Shown here: positions 14,759-21,389 of the stretch, in pieces
Layout of the letters: every line of letters starts with the position of its first letter
How positions within the stretch are numbered: position 1 is the stretch's first letter
DNA from: a virus
Length of the DNA: 28,704 bases
Virus record (IMG/VR): IMGVR_UViG_3300025070_003511
Span: 1-28,704 of that record
Strand: one strand, 5' to 3'
Made by a program: the position numbers and the translations under genes
Notes under the pieces: model-generated
Database searches by the model: none
What the model was told of the DNA's origin: nothing
The model's input: only the letters and a program-made list of their open reading frames with translations

Positions 14759-16816
14759 TTATTTGGTGGTTGCAATAAAGATACCGTTCCAATCAGCGGG
14801 GAGGTCCTGTGTTTTTTGATATTCGCAACGATCAATCCACATATCGTAGTAGCCTATCATTCTACCATCAAAATGTGTCTTTAACAATTCACACATTTTA
14901 ATTGCTTTATCAAAATTTTGATTTCTATAATGCTTATGCATATCGGCATGCATTTCTCTAGACTTAGCATGTTTGCTTGGCTTGTAATCAAGTACAGTGT
15001 AAATTTCTATGCCAACACTTTTACCTTTAACTGCCAAGTCATCTACTTTCAAATAAAAGAAATCATTTTTAGTTTTGTGATATGTGCTACCGCCTACCAA
15101 TAAGAGGCATCCATACTCTTTACACTTAGACTCAATTCGTGCGGCAGTTGATACAGCATCTCCAAGTACATCATAACTATGTCTGCTTGTAGAACCCATC
15201 TCACCGAGATAACCAACGCCAGTGTTAATGCCAGCCCCCATACCAATTGGAGGTCTTCCCTCTGCTGTGATCTTATCATTAAATTTCTCCACTGCTCTCA
15301 GCATATCCAAACCGGTTTGCACTGCTGAATGTTCATGCTTTGCATCGTCGTTTGGTGCATTGTGTATATGCATACTTGCATCACCTATGTACTTGATAAT
15401 CATACCGTCTGCATCAAGTACAGGTTGTGTGATAGCATCCATATATCCATTCATTAGTTTTGTGAGTCCTTGTACATCATCTCCAAAACTTTCACCTAAT
15501 GGTGTGAAGCCACGCAAGTCTGAGAAGCATATTGATATCTCTCGCTTCATGCCTTCTTTGATCAGTGCAGGATTTTCTTGTAGCATACGCACAACTGTGG
15601 GTGAACAATATCCTGCAAACTGCTTTTCTATTTCTTGTCTGAGTTTGAATTGTATCCAGAAGTTATTAAAACTTGCATGAGTAAAGATTAGGAATGCACT
15701 TATTGCTGGAAAAGTTGCATCAAATAAAACTAAATTTGCTGTGTAAGAATTTACACTGTAGTATACAATTCCGCCTATAATAGTAACCGTAGTTACCAGT
15801 CCTGCCCATATAGGCAACTTATATATTGCTAAAGCAATCAATACCATACTCAACAACGCACACAGAAGCTCTGTAAGCGACGATAATTCAGATCTGGTAA
15901 TGTTACTCCCGTCTATAAAATTCTGTAGCATGTGTGCTTGTATGTGCTGTGGTAGTATGTTGCCTCTCGGAGTGGGAACCGGATTAGCAACACCTTCTGC
16001 ACTTACTCCCACTATCACGAACTTTCCACCTAAGTCAGGCAGTTTACTCGCATCTGTATATTCGTATTCTTCAAATGTATTGTTGAAGCGAATATAGGCA
16101 GTTCCATCTGTCTGTGTAACTATGGGATCGAAAGGTGGTACTGCAAATTCTTGTACACCTATCTCTGATGTCTTTAACATATAACTTGGCTTTTGTGTAT
16201 ATGCTCTCAACATCTCAATAGCAAAAGAAGGATATATTTTACCCTCTACTCCAATTGCTAAAGGATATGTTCTTGTTTGATTATCTGGTTGTGGGGCACT
16301 TGCTATTACTCCTATACCGTCAGCCGACTGTTCGAGCTCTGAAATATTTATGACGAGATTTGGCCAACTTAGCAAGAAGTCTGTCGCTTTCGAAGGGCCT
16401 ATTGTGGCTGTGCCAATGTGAGGGCCTGAACTCCTCACCCCTTTGGCAGACGGGGTCTGGCTTAAAACGACTCCATTCTCGTTTATCCAACTCGATAAAA
16501 TCGGGTCGCCTCCAAACCTGTCCGGTTCCGAAAACATAATATTCAGCCCTATAATGCCCCCATTCATCGTTCTCAAATCGCTTATCAGTTGAGCAAAATT
16601 CTGTCTCGGCCATGGCCATTGTCCCCATTGTTGTAAGCTCTTTTCGCCTATGTTTATTACTACAACTTCGTCGCTTTGTTTAACTTCATCTAATTGTTGG
16701 TAGTAATCGAATGTCTGTGAACGCAGACTTTGAACTGGCGTAGGGTCAGCAACTCGTAATGCTGTCAGTAGTAATATAGATATTGCTACGGCATAGCCGC
16801 TGTACAACCATTTCAT
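14759..16816 (-). CDS. CHASE2-domain class III adenylate/guanylate cyclase
   Basis: 685 residues and apparently complete. An N-terminal membrane segment (about 4-21) precedes a CHASE2 sensor domain outside the cytoplasmic membrane (about 25-300; VVVINIGEKSL, WPWPR, DPILSSW). Three hydrophobic segments follow (about 315-385), then a class III cyclase domain (about 425-610) and a C-terminal helical tail ending DLPADWNGIF, usual for this family. Metal-binding residues are Asp433 (FSDLRGFT) and Asp479 (IGDA), the purine-recognising Lys is in IIKYIGD, and GDAV keeps an Asp expected for ATP. The catalytic Asn of the N-x3-R pair is Ser556 with Arg560 kept. The product would be cAMP (or cGMP) made in response to an extracytoplasmic signal. 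GATAAATA lies 5 nt before ATG. Part of the CHASE2 region is unusually GC-rich. Confidence 0.93.
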   Translation of the reverse strand: MKWLYSGYAVAISILLLTALRVADPTPVQSLRSQTFDYYQQLDEVKQSDEVVVINIGEKSLQQWGQWPWPRQNFAQLISDLRTMNGGIIGLNIMFSEPDRFGGDPILSSWINENGVVLSQTPSAKGVRSSGPHIGTATIGPSKATDFLLSWPNLVINISELEQSADGIGVIASAPQPDNQTRTYPLAIGVEGKIYPSFAIEMLRAYTQKPSYMLKTSEIGVQEFAVPPFDPIVTQTDGTAYIRFNNTFEEYEYTDASKLPDLGGKFVIVGVSAEGVANPVPTPRGNILPQHIQAHMLQNFIDGSNITRSELSSLTELLCALLSMVLIALAIYKLPIWAGLVTTVTIIGGIVYYSVNSYTANLVLFDATFPAISAFLIFTHASFNNFWIQFKLRQEIEKQFAGYCSPTVVRMLQENPALIKEGMKREISICFSDLRGFTPLGESFGDDVQGLTKLMNGYMDAITQPVLDADGMIIKYIGDASMHIHNAPNDDAKHEHSAVQTGLDMLRAVEKFNDKITAEGRPPIGMGAGINTGVGYLGEMGSTSRHSYDVLGDAVSTAARIESKCKEYGCLLLVGGSTYHKTKNDFFYLKVDDLAVKGKSVGIEIYTVLDYKPSKHAKSREMHADMHKHYRNQNFDKAIKMCELLKTHFDGRMIGYYDMWIDRCEYQKTQDLPADWNGIFIATTK

Positions 16817-16821
16817 AGTAA

Positions 16822-16829
16822 TATTTATC
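16822..16829 (-). promoter_or_regulatory. T4-type late promoter box fused to the cyclase start
   Basis: GATAAATA on the minus strand, then TTACT, then ATG at 16816; no Shine-Dalgarno sequence. It places the cyclase under phage late control and indicates that the gene is integrated into the phage programme rather than an assembly artefact. Confidence 0.7.
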
Positions 16830-16836
16830 GTATGCT

Positions 16837-17553
16837 TCAGTCAACAAAAGCACGTTCGAGCATGAAGTCTCCCATCTCACCTGTGTTGCCTTCTTGGAAA
16901 CCTAATTTAGAAAACATGTCTCTGCACTCTCTATTCAGGTCTGGCGAACCGCATACCATTACAGCATCTAACTCTTTACTAAGATTTCTATTCAGTGTAG
17001 GTTCAATGTGATTCCAAAATCTGCCTTGTCGAAAATATTTTTCTCTGGTAACAGAGGGTATGTATGTAAAAGGCATCATTCCTTCTATCTCATCTAATGA
17101 ATTTTTGTGTGTGATTTCTGCAACTTCTCTTACAGTATGAAACAGATACACATTTTCAAATCTACTATATGTCTCTGGATCTTTAGCAATGCTTAAAAAG
17201 GGTGCTATGCCGGTTCCAGTTGACAACATAATTAAATTTTGTTTTGGTGTAAGATAATCACATACTAGACTGCCTGTACACTTTGGCTTTAATAATATAT
17301 CGTTGCCTGGCTGTATGTGTTGTAATCTACTTGTTAATGGACCATCGGATACTTTAATACTGAGAAACTCTAGATAATCATCGTAACAAGTACTCACTAA
17401 ACTGTATGCTCTATAAATTGGACGTGGTTCAGCATCTAAACCAATCATAGCAAATTCGCCATTCTTGAATCTAAATGATTTATTTCTGGTAGTTTTGAAT
17501 GAGAAAAGTCGATCACTATAGTGATTTACTTCTAAGACTTTTTCTGTTAGCAT
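16837..17553 (-). CDS. fpr: Ferredoxin/flavodoxin-NADP+ reductase (bacterial Fpr type)
   Basis: 238 residues, slightly shorter than E. coli Fpr (248). RAYSL (residues 48-52) is the FAD-binding RxYS motif, STGTGIAPF (111-119) binds the NADP pyrophosphate, VCGSPDLN (near 200) is the NADP-binding CG motif, and the C-terminus GEMGDFMLERAFVD matches the proteobacterial type, which ends in an aromatic-containing FVE/FVD tail. It moves electrons between NADPH and ferredoxin or flavodoxin. In infection it could feed reductant to ribonucleotide reduction, Fe-S repair or oxidative defence. No ferredoxin gene is in the window. TATAAATA lies 5 nt before the ATG. It follows the membrane protein gene and precedes the cyclase. 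Confidence 0.9.
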   Translation of the reverse strand: MLTEKVLEVNHYSDRLFSFKTTRNKSFRFKNGEFAMIGLDAEPRPIYRAYSLVSTCYDDYLEFLSIKVSDGPLTSRLQHIQPGNDILLKPKCTGSLVCDYLTPKQNLIMLSTGTGIAPFLSIAKDPETYSRFENVYLFHTVREVAEITHKNSLDEIEGMMPFTYIPSVTREKYFRQGRFWNHIEPTLNRNLSKELDAVMVCGSPDLNRECRDMFSKLGFQEGNTGEMGDFMLERAFVD

Positions 17554-17558
17554 GAATC

Positions 17559-17566
17559 TATTTATA
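17559..17566 (-). promoter_or_regulatory. T4-type late promoter box fused to the reductase start
   Basis: A perfect TATAAATA on the minus strand, then GATTC, then ATG at 17553. It lies 5 nt after the upstream stop; no Shine-Dalgarno sequence. Confidence 0.7.
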
Positions 17567-17571
17567 GATAG

Positions 17572-18087
17572 TTATCGCAGATTGCAACGTCTTTCGGCTT
17601 TACTGATAAGCCTAAAATTATTATTCACAACAAATCCACCTAGTAGCAAAGGTGCCACTAGTTCGGCTCTGGTAATGTTATCCCATCCTATTGCACTGTA
17701 TGTAGGAAACAAAATTACACCTTTTAATAATGCCATTTCACCTACTGTAGGTATTTCAGGCAATAATGGATTTGCTTCTTTAATACAATCATATTTTACA
17801 CCTTCATATGTACTGTATATGTCTGCTAGTTGCAAACCCCAAAACAACATCCACATCCAGTTGTCTGCAGGTTCACTCCAATAATTATTTGGAATATATG
17901 CTTCCATTAGGAATTCACGTTGTTCAGGCAATACAATTGGTGGAACACCATAAACTTGATCTATGACTTCTTGGCTGTAAGGGGCATGCCAGCCATTTTG
18001 TATACTATGTATTTGTAATGGCGTTAATTTAGCAGTTGCACTTAAAGAAAAAAGCGACAACAAAATAAATGCTATCGCTTTCAACAT
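17572..18087 (-). CDS. Secreted or membrane protein of unknown function
   Basis: 171 residues from the ATG at 18087, chosen because AGGAG lies 8 nt upstream. The N-terminus (MLKAIAFILLSLFSLSATA) is a signal peptide with likely cleavage after ATA. The mature part has Trp-rich WMWMLFWGLQLADIYSTYEG, then KEANPLLPEIPTVGEMALLKG and hydrophobic stretches around residues 115-130 and 140-155, suggesting an inner-membrane protein. The LADIYSTYEG...EANPLL pattern recalls the small DUF5658-like membrane families, a weak similarity from memory. It lies downstream of the lipoprotein gene and may share its transcript. Confidence 0.75.
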   Translation of the reverse strand: MLKAIAFILLSLFSLSATAKLTPLQIHSIQNGWHAPYSQEVIDQVYGVPPIVLPEQREFLMEAYIPNNYWSEPADNWMWMLFWGLQLADIYSTYEGVKYDCIKEANPLLPEIPTVGEMALLKGVILFPTYSAIGWDNITRAELVAPLLLGGFVVNNNFRLISKAERRCNLR

Positions 18088-18196
18088 TATTCGCACTCCT
18101 GAGGATTCTCGGTGCAATATTTTTTAATTTGCTGTATTAACATTTTAATATCACTCCCGTTAGTTGCCTTACTCTCTTTGCGAGGAGAGATCAGGC

Positions 18197-18463
18197 TTAG
18201 TCCTTTTTTGGGTCTTGAAGTTCGTCTGTTTGTTTATCGACTTCTGTTTCTACAGTTTCGATAACTCCACTTGCCGCTTCGGCCGCAGTGTTAGCAATAC
18301 TAGACGCATCTTCTAAAACTGCTTGACTTACAGTCGAAACAGCATTAACAGAACCGTCTATTACGCCTGTCGTGAACTCTTTTCCTCCTTCAATTACTGC
18401 ACCAACTGATGCACAACTTACAAAGAAGAACAGACCTGCGAACATAGAAAATATATTCTTCAT
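18197..18463 (-). CDS. Small lipoprotein
   Basis: 88 residues from the ATG at 18463, chosen by GGAGAAA 5 nt upstream. It begins MKNIFSMFAGLFFFVSCAS: a lipoprotein signal with Cys17 as the likely acylated residue. The mature chain is Ala/Val/Glu rich and probably one long amphipathic helix (VIDGSVNAVSTVSQAVLEDA) with a charged, acidic-basic end (DELQDPKKD). Layout resembles entericidin-type or Lpp-like small lipoproteins of the outer membrane, but no specific family match is claimed. It has its own late box and a structured leader, so it is probably controlled separately from the curli genes just upstream. Confidence 0.75.
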   Translation of the reverse strand: MKNIFSMFAGLFFFVSCASVGAVIEGGKEFTTGVIDGSVNAVSTVSQAVLEDASSIANTAAEAASGVIETVETEVDKQTDELQDPKKD

Positions 18464-18490
18464 ATTTTCTCCAGTTTTTAGGTTAACCAA

Positions 18491-18533
18491 GGTAGATAAT
18501 TATCTACCACCGATGAAGATCAACGTATCTTCA
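18491..18533 (-). promoter_or_regulatory. Two inverted repeats in the lipoprotein gene leader
   Basis: GGTAGATAATTATCTACC (18491-18508) is a perfect 18-bp palindrome. TGAAGAT, a 6-nt loop and ATCTTCA (18514-18533) form a second 7-bp inverted repeat. GGTTAACC (18481-18488) is a short palindrome next to them. All lie downstream of the late box and upstream of the ATG, so the mRNA leader should fold into consecutive hairpins. They could be an operator for a dimeric protein, mRNA-stabilising structures, or a weak terminator for the curli operon; no U-run supports the last. Confidence 0.7.
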
Positions 18534-18537
18534 AGTA

Positions 18538-18545
18538 TATTTATA
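18538..18545 (-). promoter_or_regulatory. T4-type late promoter box for the lipoprotein gene
   Basis: A perfect TATAAATA on the minus strand, about 75 nt upstream of the lipoprotein ATG and just after the 81-residue gene. The long leader contains the two inverted repeats. Confidence 0.65.
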
Positions 18546-18559
18546 CAATAACACATTCT

Positions 18560-18805
18560 TTATGCTGTGTAATAAGGGCCAACTTGCTTACATTGGAAAC
18601 TGATTGTGTAGCCTGGTTGTGCATATTCTTTATGTTCTAACCAGTAATCAAGCCCGTGTTGTTGCAAATGTCTATCATACTTAGGGTCAAACTTAAATGC
18701 AACACAATGCCAATCTTGAACAAATGTTCTGACTATTTTTGTATTAAGAATTTCGCCTGATGACGTACTTAGTATTAATACCAATGCGGCTTCTGTGTAG
18801 CCCAT
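18560..18805 (-). CDS. Small unknown protein at the end of the curli operon
   Basis: 81 residues starting MGYTEAALVLILSTSSGE. The start follows the stop of the upstream gene by one base, so it is coupled to it. A mildly hydrophobic N-terminus (residues 5-14) is too short to be a sure signal peptide. Two Cys (in DWHCVAF and ISFQCKQ) could form a disulphide if exported. The remainder (KFDPKYDRHLQQHGLDYWLEH) is charged and aromatic. Its place as last gene after the curlin, FecR and CsgG genes suggests a helper role, but nothing in the sequence shows which. Confidence 0.65.
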   Translation of the reverse strand: MGYTEAALVLILSTSSGEILNTKIVRTFVQDWHCVAFKFDPKYDRHLQQHGLDYWLEHKEYAQPGYTISFQCKQVGPYYTA

Positions 18806-18806
18806 G

Positions 18807-19097
18807 TCATGAAAACTTCTTTTGGAGCCATTTGAAAACGGCGTATATTGATAGTCCGTAAAAGGCTAACACACTCATTGGTAGTGCTATGTAGGCCAAT
18901 TCCCACGGACTGAGGAATAGTATTTCCCAGGTAAAGTTTGCAACGGCTTCTGCATCACCTAATGGTTGCAGTTCAAGCATTTCTGAATCCATTTCAACAC
19001 CTGCTTCTTCCATCATAACAATGAGTTCATCGTATGATTCAGTGTCTAAACAGATTTCAAATTCTTCTGGACAATTTCCGTCGCCGCCGTAATCCAT
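18807..19097 (-). CDS. Single-pass membrane protein with acidic N-terminal domain
   Basis: 96 residues. The first 60 are strongly acidic (MDYGGDGNCPEEFEICLD, then MMEEAGVEMDSEMLE) with two Cys (residues 9 and 16). Residues about 66-88 form one membrane segment (LAYIALPMSVLAFYGLSIYA), followed by a short basic end (KWLQKKFS). By the positive-inside rule the acidic domain would face the periplasm. Its ATG overlaps the stop of curlin-like 2 (TAATG), so it is made with that protein. It might anchor or chaperone a curli component in the inner membrane; this is inference from position only. Confidence 0.75.
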   Translation of the reverse strand: MDYGGDGNCPEEFEICLDTESYDELIVMMEEAGVEMDSEMLELQPLGDAEAVANFTWEILFLSPWELAYIALPMSVLAFYGLSIYAVFKWLQKKFS

Positions 19098-20200
19098 TAG
19101 TTGCTACCATTTACTGTTACTGAACACCCTGCTGTGTTATAACATACACCTGTTATACTATAACTACCTGCTTGACTTGTAACATTTTGTGTTAAGTTGA
19201 GGGTGTAAGCACCAGTGCCATATGTTAAATCTATGGCCGCTGTTGCGGCATTACTGCCTCGTTGATTAACATCAACACTATGTCCATCGCCATCTAACAC
19301 AATGTCTGCCCATTTGACACCACCGTTACCACGTTGATATAAATCCACAGTGTTACTATCACCGGTTATTTCTATGAAGCCATCGTGTCCTGCTTTGCCC
19401 ATTTGTGTATGGTCTACATTATTACTATCACCTGTAATGATATTTGCTAGGTGATGTCCTGCTCCGCCACTGCCTCTGTTGGTGTCTGTTTGATAACTTG
19501 CTAACACATTGTTATCTCCAGTCACTGTCCAGTATGCTTCATGGTCTCCTGTTTCGTCAACATCAGTTGTACCATCAGCATGTTTGCCTTGCCACACTTT
19601 GAGATTGTTACTGTCTGAATTAGAGCCTAATAAAACATAAACATGGTTGTCGTCTTGCCCGTTGCCCTGATAAGTATCTATGTTGTTGTAAGTGCCAGTA
19701 AATACTTCAAGGTAAGCATAATGACTGTCTCCTGCTTGATAAAGTTGAATAGCATTATTAGTGTGACTATTACTTCCACCTGCTTCTAACCAAGCATAGT
19801 TATTATCACCTATTACATCTGCTTGTAATGAAACTGAATTACCGTGAGCATCTAAAAATAAATCATTGGAATTACCGTCGATGTCTCCTCTTACATTTTG
19901 ACTACTACCACTTGACCAAAGGCCCACATCGTTAAGGTTGCCTACCATGTCAATGTCAAGACTTAAACTGGCACCATTTAGACTGGCGGCTCCAGTTAGT
20001 TGTAAATTTTTTACTGTGTTGCCGTAACCTTGTTGTAGAATATTGAGATCTAAGTTATTACCTGCTTGATTAATGAGGATAGTGTTATCCGCATTTGCTT
20101 TTGTAGGTATTAATAAAAACATGCCTAATATAATATACCCCAATACTAAAAGAGGGGTATCTTTTGGTTTCATGTTGTTTAGTTTTTTATCTATGTTCAT
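19097..20200 (-). CDS. Curlin-repeat secreted protein 2 (CsgA/CsgB-like)
   Basis: 367 residues. An N-terminal signal ends at KANA (residue 37). The mature protein opens with NTILINQAGNNLDL and ILQQGYGNTV, a motif shared with curlin-like 1. Repeats with the curlin pattern (N-x-hydrophobic-x-x-x-Q-x-G/N) follow: GDSNNVDHTQMG, GDSNTVDLYQRG, GHSVDVNQRG, GDNNVLASYQ and related units with a period of roughly 20-25 residues, giving a predicted beta-solenoid amyloid. It ends with a Cys pair (CYNTAGC). Asn, Gly, Gln, Asp and Ser dominate. It would be exported by the CsgG pore encoded upstream. AAGG precedes the ATG, and a late box within the upstream FecR gene (20228-20235) can drive it. It is much longer than E. 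coli CsgA (151). Confidence 0.87.
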   Translation of the reverse strand: MNIDKKLNNMKPKDTPLLVLGYIILGMFLLIPTKANADNTILINQAGNNLDLNILQQGYGNTVKNLQLTGAASLNGASLSLDIDMVGNLNDVGLWSSGSSQNVRGDIDGNSNDLFLDAHGNSVSLQADVIGDNNYAWLEAGGSNSHTNNAIQLYQAGDSHYAYLEVFTGTYNNIDTYQGNGQDDNHVYVLLGSNSDSNNLKVWQGKHADGTTDVDETGDHEAYWTVTGDNNVLASYQTDTNRGSGGAGHHLANIITGDSNNVDHTQMGKAGHDGFIEITGDSNTVDLYQRGNGGVKWADIVLDGDGHSVDVNQRGSNAATAAIDLTYGTGAYTLNLTQNVTSQAGSYSITGVCYNTAGCSVTVNGSN

Positions 20201-20201
20201 A

Positions 20202-21389
20202 TTAACCTTGTGACTGTCTTATGTATATATTTATGCTACTACAATCGTTAACACAAATAATGTTACTACGGTTTTCTATATCTGTTTCTATTCTTGCACT
20301 ACTGCCAATTGGAACCTTAACACTAATTTTACCATTAACATCTCTTAAAAACCAAATTTGTCCACCACTGTCTATAATAGTATTAAACTGTGTCTTAGGA
20401 TCAAATCCAGGATTGAGTGTTCCTGTGATAATATCTTTTCCCACACGTTCGCTTGATGCTGACAAACGGTCTTTGCCTAATTCATCTACATCTTCTATTA
20501 ATTCTAGTAAATCCTGTAAAAAATCTACTCCCAAATAATCAATGTCTAGTTCAGTAAATTCTAATGAAACATCGTCTGAGTTATCATCTAATAAATTTTC
20601 TTCTAAAAAATCTACATCTAAATCATTAAATGCAAGATAATCTATGCCTCGTTTTTCTGCTTGTTGTTGTTCTTCTGCTTCTGTTATTTGTACTGGTTCA
20701 CTTACAATAAACATATTGTCTATTTGATTAATATCTAAGTTTGTTAATGTAACTGGCCTAGTAGGCTCTTGTTCAAATGTTGTAACCATAACTGCTTGAT
20801 ATGCTTCTGTTAGAAATACTTGGCCGCCATCATTAGTAACACTTATACTGCCTGAAGGTTTACATCCTTCTTCAAGTTTAACTCTATCGTTGCAGTTTTC
20901 GTCTGGTAACAGTATAACAAGGCTCCTACCTAACTCGTCTACTGTTGTTGTAAAATCTGTACCCCTAACGCCAATAGTGGCAGTGGGTGTTTGTATTTGA
21001 ATATTTTCTCTTGGTACTAATCCTAATCCACCTGTGGCAAATCTTGCTGTGCCTTGTGCAAAATTTAATGCCATTCTGCTTTTACTTGGATTGGGATCGT
21101 AGACATACTCGTTAATTTCTATTAACGTATGCTCAGTCATACTGACTTGTGTCTCGTCTATAAACTGTATCTTTAGCCTACCATTTGTTGTTTCAACGTT
21201 ATCCATACTAACAATGCCAGTATCAATTGTTGCTGAAAGTTGTTCACCGGTAGTACGTTCTATACTGCCCGGTGAACCGCTTTGTTCAAAAATGTCGCCG
21301 ATAGACTCTCCGGCTACAAATGGTGCCGAAAACAGAAGAGCTACGAGTACACTAATCTTTTTGTGTAATCGTAACTGTTGCGTTTTCAC
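20202..21389 (-). CDS. FecR-domain periplasmic protein
   Basis: 395 residues. A signal peptide (KKISVLVALLFSAPFVAG, cleaved near residue 27) is followed by a FecR domain: IQFIDETQVSMTEHT and IEINEYVYDP (residues 75-99), then TPTATIGVRGTDF (134-146), its signature. The middle (about 235-310) is very acidic. The C-terminus has a Cys pair (CVNDC) followed by a strand SSINIYIRQ. There is no membrane segment, so it should be periplasmic or exported. In bacteria FecR proteins often sit next to CHASE2-cyclase genes, and one lies downstream here. The start is GTG at 21389: a stop lies 3 nt upstream in frame and no ATG exists before the signal peptide. It overlaps curlin-like 1 by 38 nt. Confidence 0.88.
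   Translation of the reverse strand: MKTQQLRLHKKISVLVALLFSAPFVAGESIGDIFEQSGSPGSIERTTGEQLSATIDTGIVSMDNVETTNGRLKIQFIDETQVSMTEHTLIEINEYVYDPNPSKSRMALNFAQGTARFATGGLGLVPRENIQIQTPTATIGVRGTDFTTTVDELGRSLVILLPDENCNDRVKLEEGCKPSGSISVTNDGGQVFLTEAYQAVMVTTFEQEPTRPVTLTNLDINQIDNMFIVSEPVQITEAEEQQQAEKRGIDYLAFNDLDVDFLEENLLDDNSDDVSLEFTELDIDYLGVDFLQDLLELIEDVDELGKDRLSASSERVGKDIITGTLNPGFDPKTQFNTIIDSGGQIWFLRDVNGKISVKVPIGSSARIETDIENRSNIICVNDCSSINIYIRQSQG
20228..20235 (-). promoter_or_regulatory. T4-type late promoter box inside the FecR gene, ahead of curlin-like 2
   Basis: CATAAATA on the minus strand, within the last codons of the FecR gene (SINIYIRQ) and 27 nt before the curlin-like 2 ATG, with an AAGG ribosome-binding site in between. 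It would give curlin-like 2 extra late expression. Because it is also coding, chance is possible. Confidence 0.5.

Noticed and set aside
16345-16352. CATAAATA inside the cyclase gene
   Set aside because: It encodes VINIS in the CHASE2 domain, with no gene start nearby; a chance match in AT-rich DNA.
16320-16628. Open frame of 102 codons on the minus strand inside the cyclase gene
   Set aside because: It is a shadow frame in the GC-rich part of the CHASE2 domain, with no ribosome-binding site and an unlikely composition.
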